Below are positions 39,174-47,941 of a stretch of DNA of 64,000 nucleotides, one piece after another. Below the pieces are notes generated by a model. That model was not told the origin of the DNA. It worked only from the letters and a program-made list of their open reading frames with translations, and ran no database searches. How positions within the stretch are numbered: the stretch's first letter is position 1; every line of letters begins with the position of its first letter. This DNA is from Planococcus sp. PAMC 21323 (GTDB lineage Bacteria > Bacillota > Bacilli > Bacillales_A > Planococcaceae): NCBI RefSeq assembly GCF_000785555.1, contig NZ_CP009129.1, positions 2,480,001 through 2,544,000 of the forward strand, given 5' to 3'. Both the position numbers and the translations under genes were made by a program.

Positions 39174-40007
39174 TTATTCTCCTGTTAAGTCTTTCACGAA
39201 TTTCGGTAAAACAAACGCAGCGTTGTGCAACTCTGGCGTGTAGTATTTCGTGTCGACTTCATGGAAACGTTCTGCTGGTACTTCTAATGGGTTATACTTT
39301 TTCGAACCAATTGTGAACGCCCACAAACCGCTTGGGTATGTTGGGATGTTCGCCAAATACAAGTTCGTGATAGGGAAGATTTCTTTTACATCACTTTGAA
39401 CTTGCTTGATCAAATCTGCTTTAAACCATGGGTTATCCGATTGCGCGACAAAAATACCGTCTTCTTTTAATGCTTTTGAAATCCCTGCATAAAAGCCTTT
39501 AGAAAATAAGTTTACAGCCGGTCCGACAGGTTCTGTTGAATCTACCATAATTACGTCGTATTCGTTGTCTGATTCAGCAATGTGCATGAATCCGTCTCCA
39601 ACGATTACTTCTACGCGTGAATCTTCTAAGCCTGACGCAATGCTAGGTAAGAATTTTTTCGAGTACTCGATTACTTTTCCATCAATATCGACAAGTGTCG
39701 CTTTTTTAACAGACGGGTGCTTTAAAATCTCACGGATTACGCCGCCATCACCACCGCCAACTACTAATACGTTTTCTGGGTTCGGGTGTGTAAACAATGG
39801 AACGTGCGCAACCATTTCATGATAAACAAATTCGTCTTTTTCAGAAGTCATGACCATGCCGTCTAAAAACAGCATGTTGCCCCATTCTGCTGTTTCTGCC
39901 ATTTCAAGATATTGAAAATCTGTTTGTTCTGTATGAAGGGTTTTATTGATTTTCATCGTAATCCCAAAGTTTTCTGTTTGCTTTTCTGTATACCAAAATC
40001 CTGCCAT
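39174..40007 (-). CDS. speE: spermidine synthase
   Basis: SpeE transfers aminopropyl from decarboxylated S-adenosylmethionine to putrescine. The 277-residue protein has the N-terminal FWYTE block, the nucleotide-binding motif [18 protein letters not shown], and the catalytic region [10 protein letters not shown] with YDVIMVD. The ATG at 40007 has an AAGGAG ribosome binding site. It is first in the speE-speB operon behind a good sigma-A-type promoter. Confidence 0.95.
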   Translation of the reverse strand: MAGFWYTEKQTENFGITMKINKTLHTEQTDFQYLEMAETAEWGNMLFLDGMVMTSEKDEFVYHEMVAHVPLFTHPNPENVLVVGGGDGGVIREILKHPSVKKATLVDIDGKVIEYSKKFLPSIASGLEDSRVEVIVGDGFMHIAESDNEYDVIMVDSTEPVGPAVNLFSKGFYAGISKALKEDGIFVAQSDNPWFKADLIKQVQSDVKEIFPITNLYLANIPTYPSGLWAFTIGSKKYNPLEVPAERFHEVDTKYYTPELHNAAFVLPKFVKDLTGE

Positions 40008-40052
40008 CTATAATCAAACTCCTTTTCATTCTGAATAAAATCCACTTAAAAA

Positions 40053-40080
40053 AGTATAAGTGTTTTCGAAAAAAGTGCAA
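40053..40080 (-). promoter_or_regulatory. speE-speB promoter
   Basis: On the minus strand TTGCAC (40075-40080) and TATACT (40053-40058) are 16 bases apart, about 50 bases before speE. Confidence 0.65.
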
Positions 40081-40132
40081 TATTTATTTCATACTCTTCT
40101 TTACCCGCTCAATACCGCATTACACTAAAAAT

Positions 40133-40181
40133 AAAAAGGTTTTCTGTACAGGGAATCTTTCCCTTCACAGAAAACCTTTTT
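40133..40181. terminator. long bidirectional hairpin terminator
   Basis: A perfect 15-bp outer stem AAAAAGGTTTTCTGT with its complement encloses a second small hairpin (AGGGA/TCCCT). It lies upstream of the speE promoter and would stop transcripts from ywhD. Confidence 0.85.
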
Positions 40182-40207
40182 AAATCCTGATGGTGCGGAG
40201 CAAGAGA

Positions 40208-40247
40208 CATGAGGCATTGGGCTTGGGTTTTATCGCAATGGCTCATG
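40208..40247. repeat. hairpin in the ywhD 3' region
   Basis: CATGAG-G-CATTG pairs with CAATG-G-CTCATG (11 bp with a central G-G mismatch) around a 16-base loop. It belongs to the 398-base gap between ywhD and speE, which otherwise holds only the terminator at 40,133-40,181 and the speE promoter. No ORF is convincing here. Confidence 0.45.
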
Positions 40248-40405
40248 GCACTCGCTCGCTATCAGGTGTCCTAGCTTTCTATTGAAAAGCTGTAGTTCTA
40301 GTGTACTGCCTTTTATAAACAACTTCAACCGTACGGTAGACGCAATTTTAAATGTCACAATCTGTTCAATAAAGCATTTTTTTATTAGACAAAAACATTT
40401 ATTTA

Positions 40406-40921
40406 TTAGCGACCCAAATCTTGATGAAGTTGTTCTGTGCTATTGTTCCACATTTCTGCATTATGCGATGCTAAATAGTCAGCCAGTACGCGTTTTGATG
40501 GCTCATCCATTTGGTCCACAAGAATTTTACGTTTCATTGACTTGTCCATGCGGTTTACATGGTCAGCTAAAATTTTATAACCTCGACGTTTTTCACGATT
40601 AACGACCATTTCACACGCTGCAACTCCGGCGTAATAAGGGCCCACTGGATTAAAATCAATAGTAATCCACACAAGCCAGTAATCTTTACCGCCTGCCGAA
40701 TCTTCGCGATTAGTCGTAAACTTAATCCCACGCTCGACTTCACTGCGAGCATGCATGGCACCAATATCAATAAAAGCTTCTTGCTCTTCTACGTCAATAA
40801 ATAAGGGAGAAACGTTCTCCAAAGATAAAGACCCAATGCCGTATCCTTTATGACCGTCCGTCGGATCGTTTTTTATAATGGTAAATCCTACTTTTTGTTT
40901 TGATTTTTCTTCGTTCGCCAT
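40406..40921 (-). CDS. ywhD: YwhD family protein
   Basis: A 171-residue protein of the YwhD family, which is common in Bacillales and has no known function. Visible are the conserved N-terminal KVGFTIIKNDPTDGHKGYGIGSLSLENVSP and the central WLVWITIDF. The ATG at 40921 follows GGAGGATT. An upstream in-frame start at 40978 has no ribosome binding site. It is divergent from ywhB with 62 bases between them, as in Bacillus. Confidence 0.88.
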   Translation of the reverse strand: MANEEKSKQKVGFTIIKNDPTDGHKGYGIGSLSLENVSPLFIDVEEQEAFIDIGAMHARSEVERGIKFTTNREDSAGGKDYWLVWITIDFNPVGPYYAGVAACEMVVNREKRRGYKILADHVNRMDKSMKRKILVDQMDEPSKRVLADYLASHNAEMWNNSTEQLHQDLGR

Positions 40922-40983
40922 TGTCTGAATCCTCCGTTCTGCTATGATGATAGTATTCTTAAGAAAAAGGAGCTGCATCCATT

Positions 40984-41169
40984 ATGCCATACGTTACTGT
41001 AAAAATGCTTGAAGGGCGCACAGAAGATCAAAAACGCGCACTAGTCGAAAAAGTATCTGAAGCTGTTTCTGAAACAACCGGTGCACCAATCGAGAACGTA
41101 ACGGTCTTTATCGAAGATATGAAAAAAACAGATTACGGCACAAAAGGAAAACTCTTTAGCGATCAATAA
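40984..41169 (+). CDS. ywhB: 4-oxalocrotonate tautomerase family protein
   Basis: A 61-residue tautomerase with the catalytic amino-terminal proline directly after the initiator methionine (MPYVTVKMLEGRTEDQKRAL) and a later VTVFIEDMKK strand. Members are small homohexamers that move double bonds in 2-hydroxymuconate-like substrates; the physiological substrate in Bacillus is unknown. An AAGGAGC ribosome binding site precedes it. Its TAA stop is followed directly by AGAAAAGTG, the start of a palindromic repeat. Confidence 0.92.
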   Translation: MPYVTVKMLEGRTEDQKRALVEKVSEAVSETTGAPIENVTVFIEDMKKTDYGTKGKLFSDQ

Positions 41170-41314
41170 AGAAAAGTGAAAGTGCCTGTTCAGCTCCGAC
41201 AGGCATAAGACAGACCGGCAGTGTGGAGCTCTTTGCCACACAGTTGGGTTGGCTTATGTCCCGAGGAGCTAGGCACTTGCAACTGGACAATTAGAAAAGT
41301 GAAAGTGCCTGTTC
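41167..41314 (+). repeat. palindromic element starting at the ywhB stop codon, plus partial second copy
   Basis: The element opens with TAAAGAAAAGTG at the ywhB stop. The outer helix is AAGTGCCT/AGGCACTT, the second helix AGCTCC/GGAGCT, the third CATAAG/CTTATG, with a variable apical region, and the end is CAACTGGACAATT. A truncated second copy (AGAAAAGTG plus the first arm) starts at 41,293. The arms differ from those of the other copies, yet all pair, which is covariation. Confidence 0.9.
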
Positions 41315-41330
41315 TTCATTCAATACCCGA

Positions 41331-41353
41331 AAAACTCCCGTAACGGGAGTTTT
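41331..41353. terminator. bidirectional terminator between ywhB and ywgA
   Basis: A perfect 10-bp stem AAAACTCCCG with its complement, a three-base loop TAA and a following T tract. It ends one base before the ywgA stop codon. Confidence 0.85.
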
Positions 41354-41354
41354 T

Positions 41355-41849
41355 TTAAGTCCTTAATTCTTTAATAAAAGTAAAAGCTTCATCAATTTCT
41401 TCTGCAGTAAAGTTTAACTTACCTTTAACGACATGCAACTTATCGATTTGTTCTTGACGGGTTAAATGATCGAAATAAAGAAGTGTCGCAGTCAATTCCA
41501 AAAATCGACCACTTTTAGCATTAAGTTTTTCTGCGGTAAGTGGGGTATCTAAAATAGACTCTCCCAAAACTTTACGGAATTCCTGGCCTTCATCTGTCAC
41601 GCTATATTTATATTGTACATATGAACCTTTGTCTTCTAATGCCTCTGATAAAAACCCCATGTCGCATAATTCTTCTACTCGAGCTGTTAATTCTTCTGAA
41701 TACGGTCCATAAATATGAAACTCAAACTTTTCTTGGAATGGCATGTCTAGTTTCTTCATTATGTAAATCATTTTCTGCAATTTTTTGCGGCCGGTTACGC
41801 CTTCCGCTGTGGCAATAAAGTCCACGATTTTTGCGTGTCCCTGGAGCAA
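41355..41849 (-). CDS. ywgA: YwgA family protein
   Basis: A 164-residue helical protein of the YwgA family, described in databases as DNA-binding-like but without proven function. The start is a TTG at 41849 with GGAGGGG five bases upstream, lying directly after the ywfO stop with no gap. The sequence has GRKKLQKMIYIMKKLDMPF and FHIYGPYSEELTARVEELCDMGF, recalling winged-helix antitoxin-like folds. It is cotranscribed with ywfO as in Bacillus. Confidence 0.85.
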   Translation of the reverse strand: MLQGHAKIVDFIATAEGVTGRKKLQKMIYIMKKLDMPFQEKFEFHIYGPYSEELTARVEELCDMGFLSEALEDKGSYVQYKYSVTDEGQEFRKVLGESILDTPLTAEKLNAKSGRFLELTATLLYFDHLTRQEQIDKLHVVKGKLNFTAEEIDEAFTFIKELRT

Positions 41850-43154
41850 CTATACCCCTCCTTCTCGAAGCATTCCCAAAATCTGCTGCTTGATAGCTGT
41901 TTTCTTGCCATCAATTAATAACTCAGCTGGAAAATACAATTTATAATCCGTTCTGCGTTTACCGGAAATGGCATCTACAATTTGAGACAAACGTGATAGT
42001 TCTTTAATATCTCCGTTTGGCATCAATAAATGAATTGGCAAACGTTCTTCTTCTTCTCCCGGTCGGTAAAAATCATATGGCAAGTCAGACGTGGAGTCAT
42101 CGATTAAATAATATTCCGGATTGATGCCGGCAGAACGGAACAGTTCGGCCAATTCTCCAAGTTTTTTATAGTCTTTGCCTGGATCAAAATCGACATACTG
42201 GAACAAACGTCGATTTACAAAGCGGTCGCAAAGATCCGCTAAAATTGGATCGCGTTCGGTCATCCATAATTGGAAATAGGTCATTAAAACGCCTTCGTCT
42301 AACGCCAAATACTCTTTCAACGTAAAGCTCTGATCAAAAAACGATAGGAAATGAGTAGGTGGCTGTTCAAACTTATAGCCAGTTGCACTCAGTTCTTTTG
42401 CGCGTTGAAGAATTTTACGCAAAATCACTTCCGCACTACGAGCAACCGGGTGGAAATACACTTGCCAATACATTTGGTATCGACTCATGATGTAATCTTC
42501 AACGGCGTGCATACCGCTCGACTTAATAACAACTTGATCATCTAGTGGGCGCATCACACGAAGAATCCGCTCCATATCAAAATGGCCATAAGAAACCCCG
42601 GTATAATAAGCATCTCGTTGAAGGTAATCCATACGATCTGCATCTATTTGGCTGGAAATTAATGAAACGACTTGTTTATTTGAGTAGGTTTTCGCAATCA
42701 CTTCCGCCACTTTTGTCGGAAAATCTGGAGAGACTTTTTGAAGGATTTCATTAACTTCCGTGTCTCCAAGTAAAATTTTCCGAGTATACTCCTCGTGGTC
42801 AAGCTCAAAAACTTTTTCAAATGAATGCGAAAATGGACCATGCCCTAAATCATGCAAAAGTGCTGCACTTAACACAACAAGACGCTCGCTTTCATCCCAT
42901 TCTGGACGACCATGAAAAATATCATCCGAAATTCGGCGTACAATTTCGTACACACCAAGTGAGTGATTAAAACGACTATGTTCCGCGCCGTGGAAGACTA
43001 AATAAGAGGTGCCCAATTGCTTAATTCTGCGCAAACGCTGAACTTCACGCGAGTTGATTAAATCCCAAATCACTTGGTCGCGGACGTGGATATATCGGTG
43101 AACTGGATCTTTAAAGACTTTTTCTTCAGCTAATTTTTGTGTGGCGTAGCTCAC
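41850..43154 (-). CDS. ywfO: HD-domain phosphohydrolase (YwfO-like, dNTPase family)
   Basis: A 434-residue HD-superfamily protein related to dGTP triphosphohydrolases and SAMHD1. Metal and catalytic residues are His64 in HSRFNHSLG, His101-Asp102 in ALLHDLGHGPFSH and a later Asp in SSQIDADRMDYLQRD. The family hydrolyses (deoxy)nucleoside triphosphates. The start is a GTG with CGGAGG upstream. The C-terminal third is specific to the YwfO subgroup. Downstream ywgA is coupled without spacing. Confidence 0.9.
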   Translation of the reverse strand: MSYATQKLAEEKVFKDPVHRYIHVRDQVIWDLINSREVQRLRRIKQLGTSYLVFHGAEHSRFNHSLGVYEIVRRISDDIFHGRPEWDESERLVVLSAALLHDLGHGPFSHSFEKVFELDHEEYTRKILLGDTEVNEILQKVSPDFPTKVAEVIAKTYSNKQVVSLISSQIDADRMDYLQRDAYYTGVSYGHFDMERILRVMRPLDDQVVIKSSGMHAVEDYIMSRYQMYWQVYFHPVARSAEVILRKILQRAKELSATGYKFEQPPTHFLSFFDQSFTLKEYLALDEGVLMTYFQLWMTERDPILADLCDRFVNRRLFQYVDFDPGKDYKKLGELAELFRSAGINPEYYLIDDSTSDLPYDFYRPGEEEERLPIHLLMPNGDIKELSRLSQIVDAISGKRRTDYKLYFPAELLIDGKKTAIKQQILGMLREGGV

Positions 43155-43207
43155 TTGCGCACCTCCGTTTTTTCATGTAACAGCTATTCTACACTAGGGT
43201 CTTGCTC

Positions 43208-44029
43208 TTATTCAAGAGGACGTTCTAGCATTTTTCGGTTGCGTTCGACGACACGATTTAAATAAAACCCGTATAACTCTGTCTCGTCGGGTTGCAACGA
43301 CATCGGTGCAGGTGCTCCCATTAAATCATGAAGGTCGATTACCACTTCTTGAACCGTAATTTTTCTACCGAGCAATTCACTGAGCGATGCCATCGTTTCA
43401 GGTTTTATTTCTGGGTAAGCGAATTTGGTTTCTTCTTCTTGAAGTCCTGCATCGTAAAAGTCGCGAATGATTTCAGCGCGTTCTGCACCACTGCCTTCAA
43501 CGCATAAATACACTTGTACCGCAATTCCGCGGCGAATCCGACGTTGTGAAATGCCTGCGAATTTTCGTCCATTAATACTCAGGTCATAAGAACCCGGGCA
43601 ATAAGAGCCAACAATTTCATATGCTTCTATAGTAGCTTCCGGAAAAAGTTCGCGCACTAAATCGAGCATTAAGTCGTAGCCTGCTGAGATATCGATGGCA
43701 TTGTCTTTTTCCGATAGGACGAGCGAAATGTTTAAAACACCGGCATCTAGTACAACTGCTAGACCTCCAGAGTTCCTGACAATCGGCGTAAAGCCGTGCT
43801 CTTTTAATACATCCATCCCTTTTTCAATATGAGGCAAACGATGATCTTGTATACCTAACACTACTGTATCGTCATGAACCCATGTCCGAACGGTTGGCGC
43901 GCTTTTCCCCGATCCTACCAACTCGCATAATGTGTCGTCCGCTGCAAATGATTCAAGTGCAGAACGACTTTTCGCGCTTAACGATTGATCCCAAAAACGC
44001 CAAGCTGTTTCTCTAAAAAATAACGGCAT
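43208..44029 (-). CDS. lipL: octanoyl-[GcvH]:protein N-octanoyltransferase
   Basis: LipL moves the octanoyl group from GcvH to E2 subunits of lipoate-dependent complexes. The 273-residue protein has the biotin/lipoate ligase fold with RNSGGLAVV, the catalytic Cys144 in [10 protein letters not shown] and Lys156 in [13 protein letters not shown]. The Cys in this place is the mark of LipL/LipM and not of LplA ligases. The ATG at 44029 has AGGAG eight bases away and is favoured over a GTG six bases upstream. Confidence 0.92.
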   Translation of the reverse strand: MPLFFRETAWRFWDQSLSAKSRSALESFAADDTLCELVGSGKSAPTVRTWVHDDTVVLGIQDHRLPHIEKGMDVLKEHGFTPIVRNSGGLAVVLDAGVLNISLVLSEKDNAIDISAGYDLMLDLVRELFPEATIEAYEIVGSYCPGSYDLSINGRKFAGISQRRIRRGIAVQVYLCVEGSGAERAEIIRDFYDAGLQEEETKFAYPEIKPETMASLSELLGRKITVQEVVIDLHDLMGAPAPMSLQPDETELYGFYLNRVVERNRKMLERPLE

Positions 44030-44204
44030 GCCCACTTCTCCTCTTTTTACAATTCCTTAGCTCTAGTTTACCCTTTAAGTAAGCTGCTGAAAAGCCGTGT
44101 GCGCTATGTCGAATTCGTGACAGGCAGTAGTTTTAAAGGAAGTTAGATGCTTGTTGTGCTAAACTGAAAAGCGAGAGATTTATATTAAAAGGAGTGTTTG
44201 AATA

Positions 44205-44954
44205 ATGAATGAAGCAGCAATTACATTAGACGGCTGGTACGTTCTCCATGATTTCCGCTCAATGGACTGGGTTTCGTGGAAAATGCTAACGGACGAAGAA
44301 CGCCAATTTGCGATCGACGAATTCCAAGCATTCATGGACAAAATCAACCAAGCCGATGAAAATAAAACCGGTGCACATGCATTGTATTCAATTGTTGGCC
44401 AAAAAGCTGATTTGATGCTAATGATGTTGCGTGAAACAATGGATGAATTGAACGAACTGGAAACTGAATATAATAAGCTGACGTTAATCGCTTATACGGT
44501 TCCTACGTATTCGTACGTTTCAGTAGTCGAGCTTTCTAATTATCTAGCAGGCCAATCGGATGAAGATCCTTACCAAAATCCTCATGTCCGTTCGCGTCTA
44601 TACCCTGAACTTCAACGTTCACAGTATATTTGCTTCTATCCAATGGACAAACGTCGCGATGGCGATGACAACTGGTACATGTTGCCAATGGATACGCGCA
44701 AAGAGTTGATGCTATCTCACGGTAAAATTGGCCGTGGCTATGCGGGCAAAGTAAAACAGATTATTTCTGGATCTGTCGGCTTTGACGATTACGAGTGGGG
44801 CGTTACTTTATTCGCAGACGACGTTCTTCAATTCAAGAAGTTGATTTACGAAATGCGTTTTGACGAAGTGAGCGCACGTTACGCAGAATTCGGTTCATTC
44901 TATGTAGGTACACGCCTAGATGCTGAACGTACTGCTAAGTTTTTAGAAGTTTAA
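44205..44954 (+). CDS. hemQ: coproheme decarboxylase
   Basis: HemQ (ChdC) converts coproheme III to heme b in the Gram-positive heme pathway. The 249-residue chlorite-dismutase-like protein has the catalytic Tyr145 in [10 protein letters not shown] and the proximal heme ligand His172 in [15 protein letters not shown], at the usual positions for Firmicute HemQ. AAGGAG precedes the ATG at 44205. A short terminator hairpin follows at 44,964-44,987. The divergent neighbour is lipL. Confidence 0.95.
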   Translation: MNEAAITLDGWYVLHDFRSMDWVSWKMLTDEERQFAIDEFQAFMDKINQADENKTGAHALYSIVGQKADLMLMMLRETMDELNELETEYNKLTLIAYTVPTYSYVSVVELSNYLAGQSDEDPYQNPHVRSRLYPELQRSQYICFYPMDKRRDGDDNWYMLPMDTRKELMLSHGKIGRGYAGKVKQIISGSVGFDDYEWGVTLFADDVLQFKKLIYEMRFDEVSARYAEFGSFYVGTRLDAERTAKFLEV

Positions 44955-44963
44955 TTGATTCGA

Positions 44964-44987
44964 GTCGCCTTTTTGGCGGCTTTTTTT
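44964..44987 (+). terminator. intrinsic terminator of hemQ
   Basis: GTCGCC pairs with GGCGGC (one G-T pair) around a T5 loop and is followed by seven T. Confidence 0.8.
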
Positions 44988-45178
44988 GTTGGAATTTTTG
45001 ATGACTGCATTTCGCGATGAGATTTCCAACTGATCCTTATGAACTTATTCCAATTATTTGGATATACTGTCGAGTTGTGATGAAATACTGTCCGTTTCGC
45101 GACAAATACTGTCGGAATCACACCGGATACTGTCCGAATTTGAAAAATACTGTCCAAATGCTAAATACCAAAAAAAAA

Positions 45179-45205
45179 GGGCAATTCGCACGATGCGAAT
45201 TGCCC
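45179..45205. terminator. terminator hairpin, copy 1
   Basis: GGGCAATTCGCA pairs perfectly with TGCGAATTGCCC around CGA, and an A9 tract precedes it, giving T9 on the minus strand. Confidence 0.8.
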
Positions 45206-45394
45206 ACTGAAACACTAAAATCCCATCTCAACATGAGATCTCTATCAAACTCCTATGAATTTATTCCAATTATTTGGATATACTGTCCAGATGTGATGAA
45301 ATACTGTCCGTTTCGCGACAAATACTGTCGGAATCACACCGGATACTGTTCGAATTTGAAAAATACTGACCAAATGCTAAATACCAAAAAAAAA

Positions 45395-45421
45395 GGGCAA
45401 TTCGCACGATGCGGATTGCCC
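45395..45421 (-). terminator. terminator hairpin, copy 2, of ywdK
   Basis: The same hairpin as at 45,179 but with one G-T pair. It lies 12 bases beyond the ywdK stop and has T9 on the minus strand, so it is the functional terminator of that operon. Confidence 0.85.
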
Positions 45422-45433
45422 ACTCAAACCTAC

Positions 45434-45811
45434 TTACAATGCTTTTACTGCAGCCATGATCACCATTACCCATGCAGCGATAAATGCTACGCCGCCAATT
45501 GGCGTAATGGCACCAAGAATGCCGATGCCTGTCAAGCTTAATACGTATAAGCTTCCTGAGAAAATAACAATTCCCGCAAGCATTAAATAACCGGCCCAAT
45601 TTAATGACCCAAGCGAACCGAGTAGTGATGAGCTCATCAAGATGGCAACCACCATCAAGCCAATCGAGTGAAACATTTGATATTGAACTGCGGTTTGCCA
45701 TGTATCTAAATATTTATCTGCCACGCGACCTTCTAAAAGGTGTGCGCCAAATGCGCCGAATGCGACAGATAATAGAGCGTTAACCGCTCCAGCAATTAAG
45801 AAAAACTTCAT
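45434..45811 (-). CDS. ywdK: DUF423 membrane protein (YwdK-like)
   Basis: A 125-residue protein with four predicted membrane helices and the conserved start NALLSVAFGAFGAHLLEG followed by TAVQYQMFHSIGLM, typical of the DUF423 family (YwdK, YgdD). The family has no assigned function. GGAAAGAGG precedes the ATG at 45811. It lies after ywdI and ung in the same direction. Confidence 0.9.
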   Translation of the reverse strand: MKFFLIAGAVNALLSVAFGAFGAHLLEGRVADKYLDTWQTAVQYQMFHSIGLMVVAILMSSSLLGSLGSLNWAGYLMLAGIVIFSGSLYVLSLTGIGILGAITPIGGVAFIAAWVMVIMAAVKAL

Positions 45812-45831
45812 AGTCTGTTTCCTCTTTCCAT

Positions 45832-46098
45832 TTAAAATTCAAACAGTGAATCACCATTTGAGTCTTCTTCTTTCAGCTTGTTTACTGCAGATACTGTCTG
45901 CACTTGCGGCTGAGGGGAAGAAAGCGGCACGGCACGTGGTGCTTGAATATCGCTCATTGGTTGATCGTCTTCTAACAATAAATCACATAATGCACGAATT
46001 GCAGCAACCGAGTCACGAGCTTTTGCCACATCGCCGCTACGGGCACGTGAAGTATGTTTATCGATTTCATTTAAAATCCGCATAGTGTCGATGGCCAT
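45832..46098 (-). CDS. ywdI: YwdI-like protein (DUF5327)
   Basis: An 88-residue cytosolic protein with a helical N-terminal half (RILNEIDKHTSRARSGDVAKARDSVAAIRALCDLLLED) and a low-complexity Pro/Ser/Gln-rich C-terminal half. The helical half and the place between ung and ywdK match YwdI of Bacillus. No function is known. GAGAGGGGG precedes the start. Confidence 0.82.
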   Translation of the reverse strand: MAIDTMRILNEIDKHTSRARSGDVAKARDSVAAIRALCDLLLEDDQPMSDIQAPRAVPLSSPQPQVQTVSAVNKLKEEDSNGDSLFEF

Positions 46099-46158
46099 GA
46101 TACAGCCCCCTCTCCGTTTTTGATTTACTTCCAGTTTAACACGCCACTGTTCTACAGG

Positions 46159-46833
46159 TCAGTCTAAACAGAAATCGATTGGCGCTTGGCCGCGACTTTG
46201 TAACAGACTGTTCACTTTTGAATACGGACGACTGCCAAAAAATCCGCGATACGCGCTGAGCGGACTTGGATGGGACGCTTCAAGTACATCGTGTTTAGTT
46301 ATATCAATTAAGCGTTTTTTCGTTTGAGCAGGCTTGCCCCATAAAATGAAAATCACGGGCTCGTCGCGCTCTGACAATTTGCTAATTACGCTATCTGTCA
46401 GCGTCTCCCATCCTTTATTGCGATGAGAATGTGCTTCGCCCGCCCTCACTGTTAAAACTGTGTTCAACATTAACAGGCCTTGGTCGGCCCATTTTGTTAA
46501 CGTACCGTCTATTGGTTGGTCGCAGCCAATATCTTCTTTTAATTCCTTCAATAAATTCCGTAAGCTTGGCGGATGCGGAACTCCCGGTAAAACAGAAAAA
46601 CTTAAGCCATGCGCTTGGTTTGGTCCGTGATACGGATCTTGTCCAAGGATCACGACTTTTACATCGCGATAGGCAGTATGTTCAAATGCTGTCCAAATGT
46701 TTTCCATTGCAGGATAAACCGTTTGCTCAGCATATTCTTTCTTCAAAAACTCGCGCAAATTTACGTAATACGGTTTATCAAATTCTTCACTTAACACTCC
46801 TTGCCAGTCGTTATGGAAAATTTGTTTTTTCAA
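46159..46833 (-). CDS. ung: uracil-DNA glycosylase, family 1
   Basis: Ung removes uracil from DNA in base excision repair. The protein has the water-activating motif [30 protein letters not shown] and the C-terminal [18 protein letters not shown]-like block with the catalytic histidine. Two starts compete: GTG at 46842, which overlaps the upstream stop but has AGGA directly against it, and TTG at 46833, which has AGGAG eight bases away and aligns better with Bacillus Ung. The TTG is chosen. Confidence 0.93.
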   Translation of the reverse strand: MKKQIFHNDWQGVLSEEFDKPYYVNLREFLKKEYAEQTVYPAMENIWTAFEHTAYRDVKVVILGQDPYHGPNQAHGLSFSVLPGVPHPPSLRNLLKELKEDIGCDQPIDGTLTKWADQGLLMLNTVLTVRAGEAHSHRNKGWETLTDSVISKLSERDEPVIFILWGKPAQTKKRLIDITKHDVLEASHPSPLSAYRGFFGSRPYSKVNSLLQSRGQAPIDFCLD

Positions 46834-46838
46834 CTCGC

Positions 46839-47558
46839 TCACTCCTTAAATTTAACCGTCACATCGTAGTCGACTAAGCCAAACATTTCTTGAACAGAGC
46901 GCACTGCATTTGTTTCTGCAGTTTGAAGTACACCTTGGCCTTCTGTTTCTTCAAGCATCATTTTCTTAGCCTCTTCAGCCAATTCATAAGCTTCCGAAAT
47001 ATCCGTCCTGCTGCGGAACAAACCTTCATAGGAATAGACTTCTACTTGATCCATAAACAATTCAGGACCTCCCAAAAATTCCGCGGGTGGCAAAGTTAAT
47101 ATTGCTGTTTTTGCTTCCTCATCTACCACAATATCTCCTTCTGATACTTTAGAAAAATTAATTCCGGCGCGTACTGAACCTGGAATGACCACTAATAACT
47201 GGCGTTTTGTGCCAGGCAAATCAAGTCCGATCTCTTTCCCAAATAACGCATTATCTTCCCGTTCAATAATTACTTTTGAAAAAGCTTCAGCTGTTGACAG
47301 TTCATTGAGTTCTTGGATTTGCTCTAAAAAAACACCTTTACTCTCAGTGGCCGTGCTGCCTTGAATCAGCCAAAAAGTACCGAGTGGCAATGCTACTAAT
47401 AAGAGCAACAAAATTGTAATTAAAACTAAAAATGTATTACGCCAAACTCCCATTAATAATTTAACGCTTTTCCAGAAGCCGGATTCTTTTGTTTCTCCCT
47501 GTTCTTTCATTTCTTCTAATAAACGCTCGATCTCTGTCAACTTTGGATCTTTCGCCAT
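46839..47558 (-). CDS. DUF4230 membrane-anchored protein
   Basis: A 239-residue protein with a charged N-terminal coiled segment, one strong membrane helix at about residues 41-65 and an extracytoplasmic domain with the DUF4230 pattern ([28 protein letters not shown]). DUF4230 proteins are of unknown function. The ATG at 47558 has AGGGGA at good spacing; an ATG six codons upstream has no site. The stop overlaps the ung region, so the two are likely coupled. Confidence 0.8.
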   Translation of the reverse strand: MAKDPKLTEIERLLEEMKEQGETKESGFWKSVKLLMGVWRNTFLVLITILLLLLVALPLGTFWLIQGSTATESKGVFLEQIQELNELSTAEAFSKVIIEREDNALFGKEIGLDLPGTKRQLLVVIPGSVRAGINFSKVSEGDIVVDEEAKTAILTLPPAEFLGGPELFMDQVEVYSYEGLFRSRTDISEAYELAEEAKKMMLEETEGQGVLQTAETNAVRSVQEMFGLVDYDVTVKFKE

Positions 47559-47628
47559 GTTTTCCCCTACTTTCATATATTTTATTCAGCTCGGCTTCAT
47601 GGTACGATTGCTTAAAGGAGCGATGATG

Positions 47629-47883
47629 ATGGCCGATTGGCGCGGAAAGATAACTAGTGTTTCAAAAACGAAAGGCACAACAGCTCCAGAAAGCGCAAAA
47701 CGCGCAGGACTCGGTTGTCTTGGCCTTATTATTGCAGTTGTTTCCATTCTAACATTACTTATTACGATTGGCCTTTTCAAAAGTGGCTTTGTATTAATGG
47801 GCAGTTTTGCAACGCTATTTTTACTTATTTGCAGTGCTACTACTGTTTTACTTCTCATGCCTCATAAGCAAAATCCGTTGTAA
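47629..47883 (+). CDS. small two-helix membrane protein
   Basis: An 84-residue protein with a basic N-terminus (MADWRGKITSVSKTKG) and two hydrophobic segments at about 27-50 and 53-77. Three ATG codons follow each other at 47623, 47626 and 47629 after AAAGGAG; the third has the best spacing (8 bases). It is divergent from the DUF4230 gene and upstream of pdxK. I do not recognise the family. Confidence 0.65.
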   Translation: MADWRGKITSVSKTKGTTAPESAKRAGLGCLGLIIAVVSILTLLITIGLFKSGFVLMGSFATLFLLICSATTVLLLMPHKQNPL

Positions 47884-47941
47884 ATGCCCGATTTTTTGTT
47901 AAAATAGTTGCAAAGACATTCCAATTAGAGGAGCAAACCTA

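Larger units (their letters stand above)
45018..45424. repeat. duplicated intergenic unit with GACAGTAT arrays and twin terminators
   Basis: About 190 bases occur twice as a direct repeat offset by 216 (about 45,018-45,208 and 45,233-45,424). Each copy has five ATACTGTC cores (minus strand GACAGTAT) 20 or 21 bases apart, starting at 45064, 45085, 45106, 45127, 45147 and at 45280, 45301, 45322, 45343, 45363. Copy 2 has two decayed cores. Each copy ends in the same terminator hairpin. The region fills the 479-base gap between hemQ and ywdK and has no credible ORF. Confidence 0.88.

Noticed and set aside
45064-45371. CRISPR array suggested by regular 20-21-bp repeats
   Set aside because: The repeated core is only 8 bases and spacers are 12-13 bases and similar to each other. 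There is no leader and no cas gene nearby.
45017-45541. 174-residue plus-strand ORF over the hemQ-ywdK gap
   Set aside because: It reads through two copies of the repeat, so it repeats itself, and runs into ywdK on the other strand. It has no ribosome binding site.
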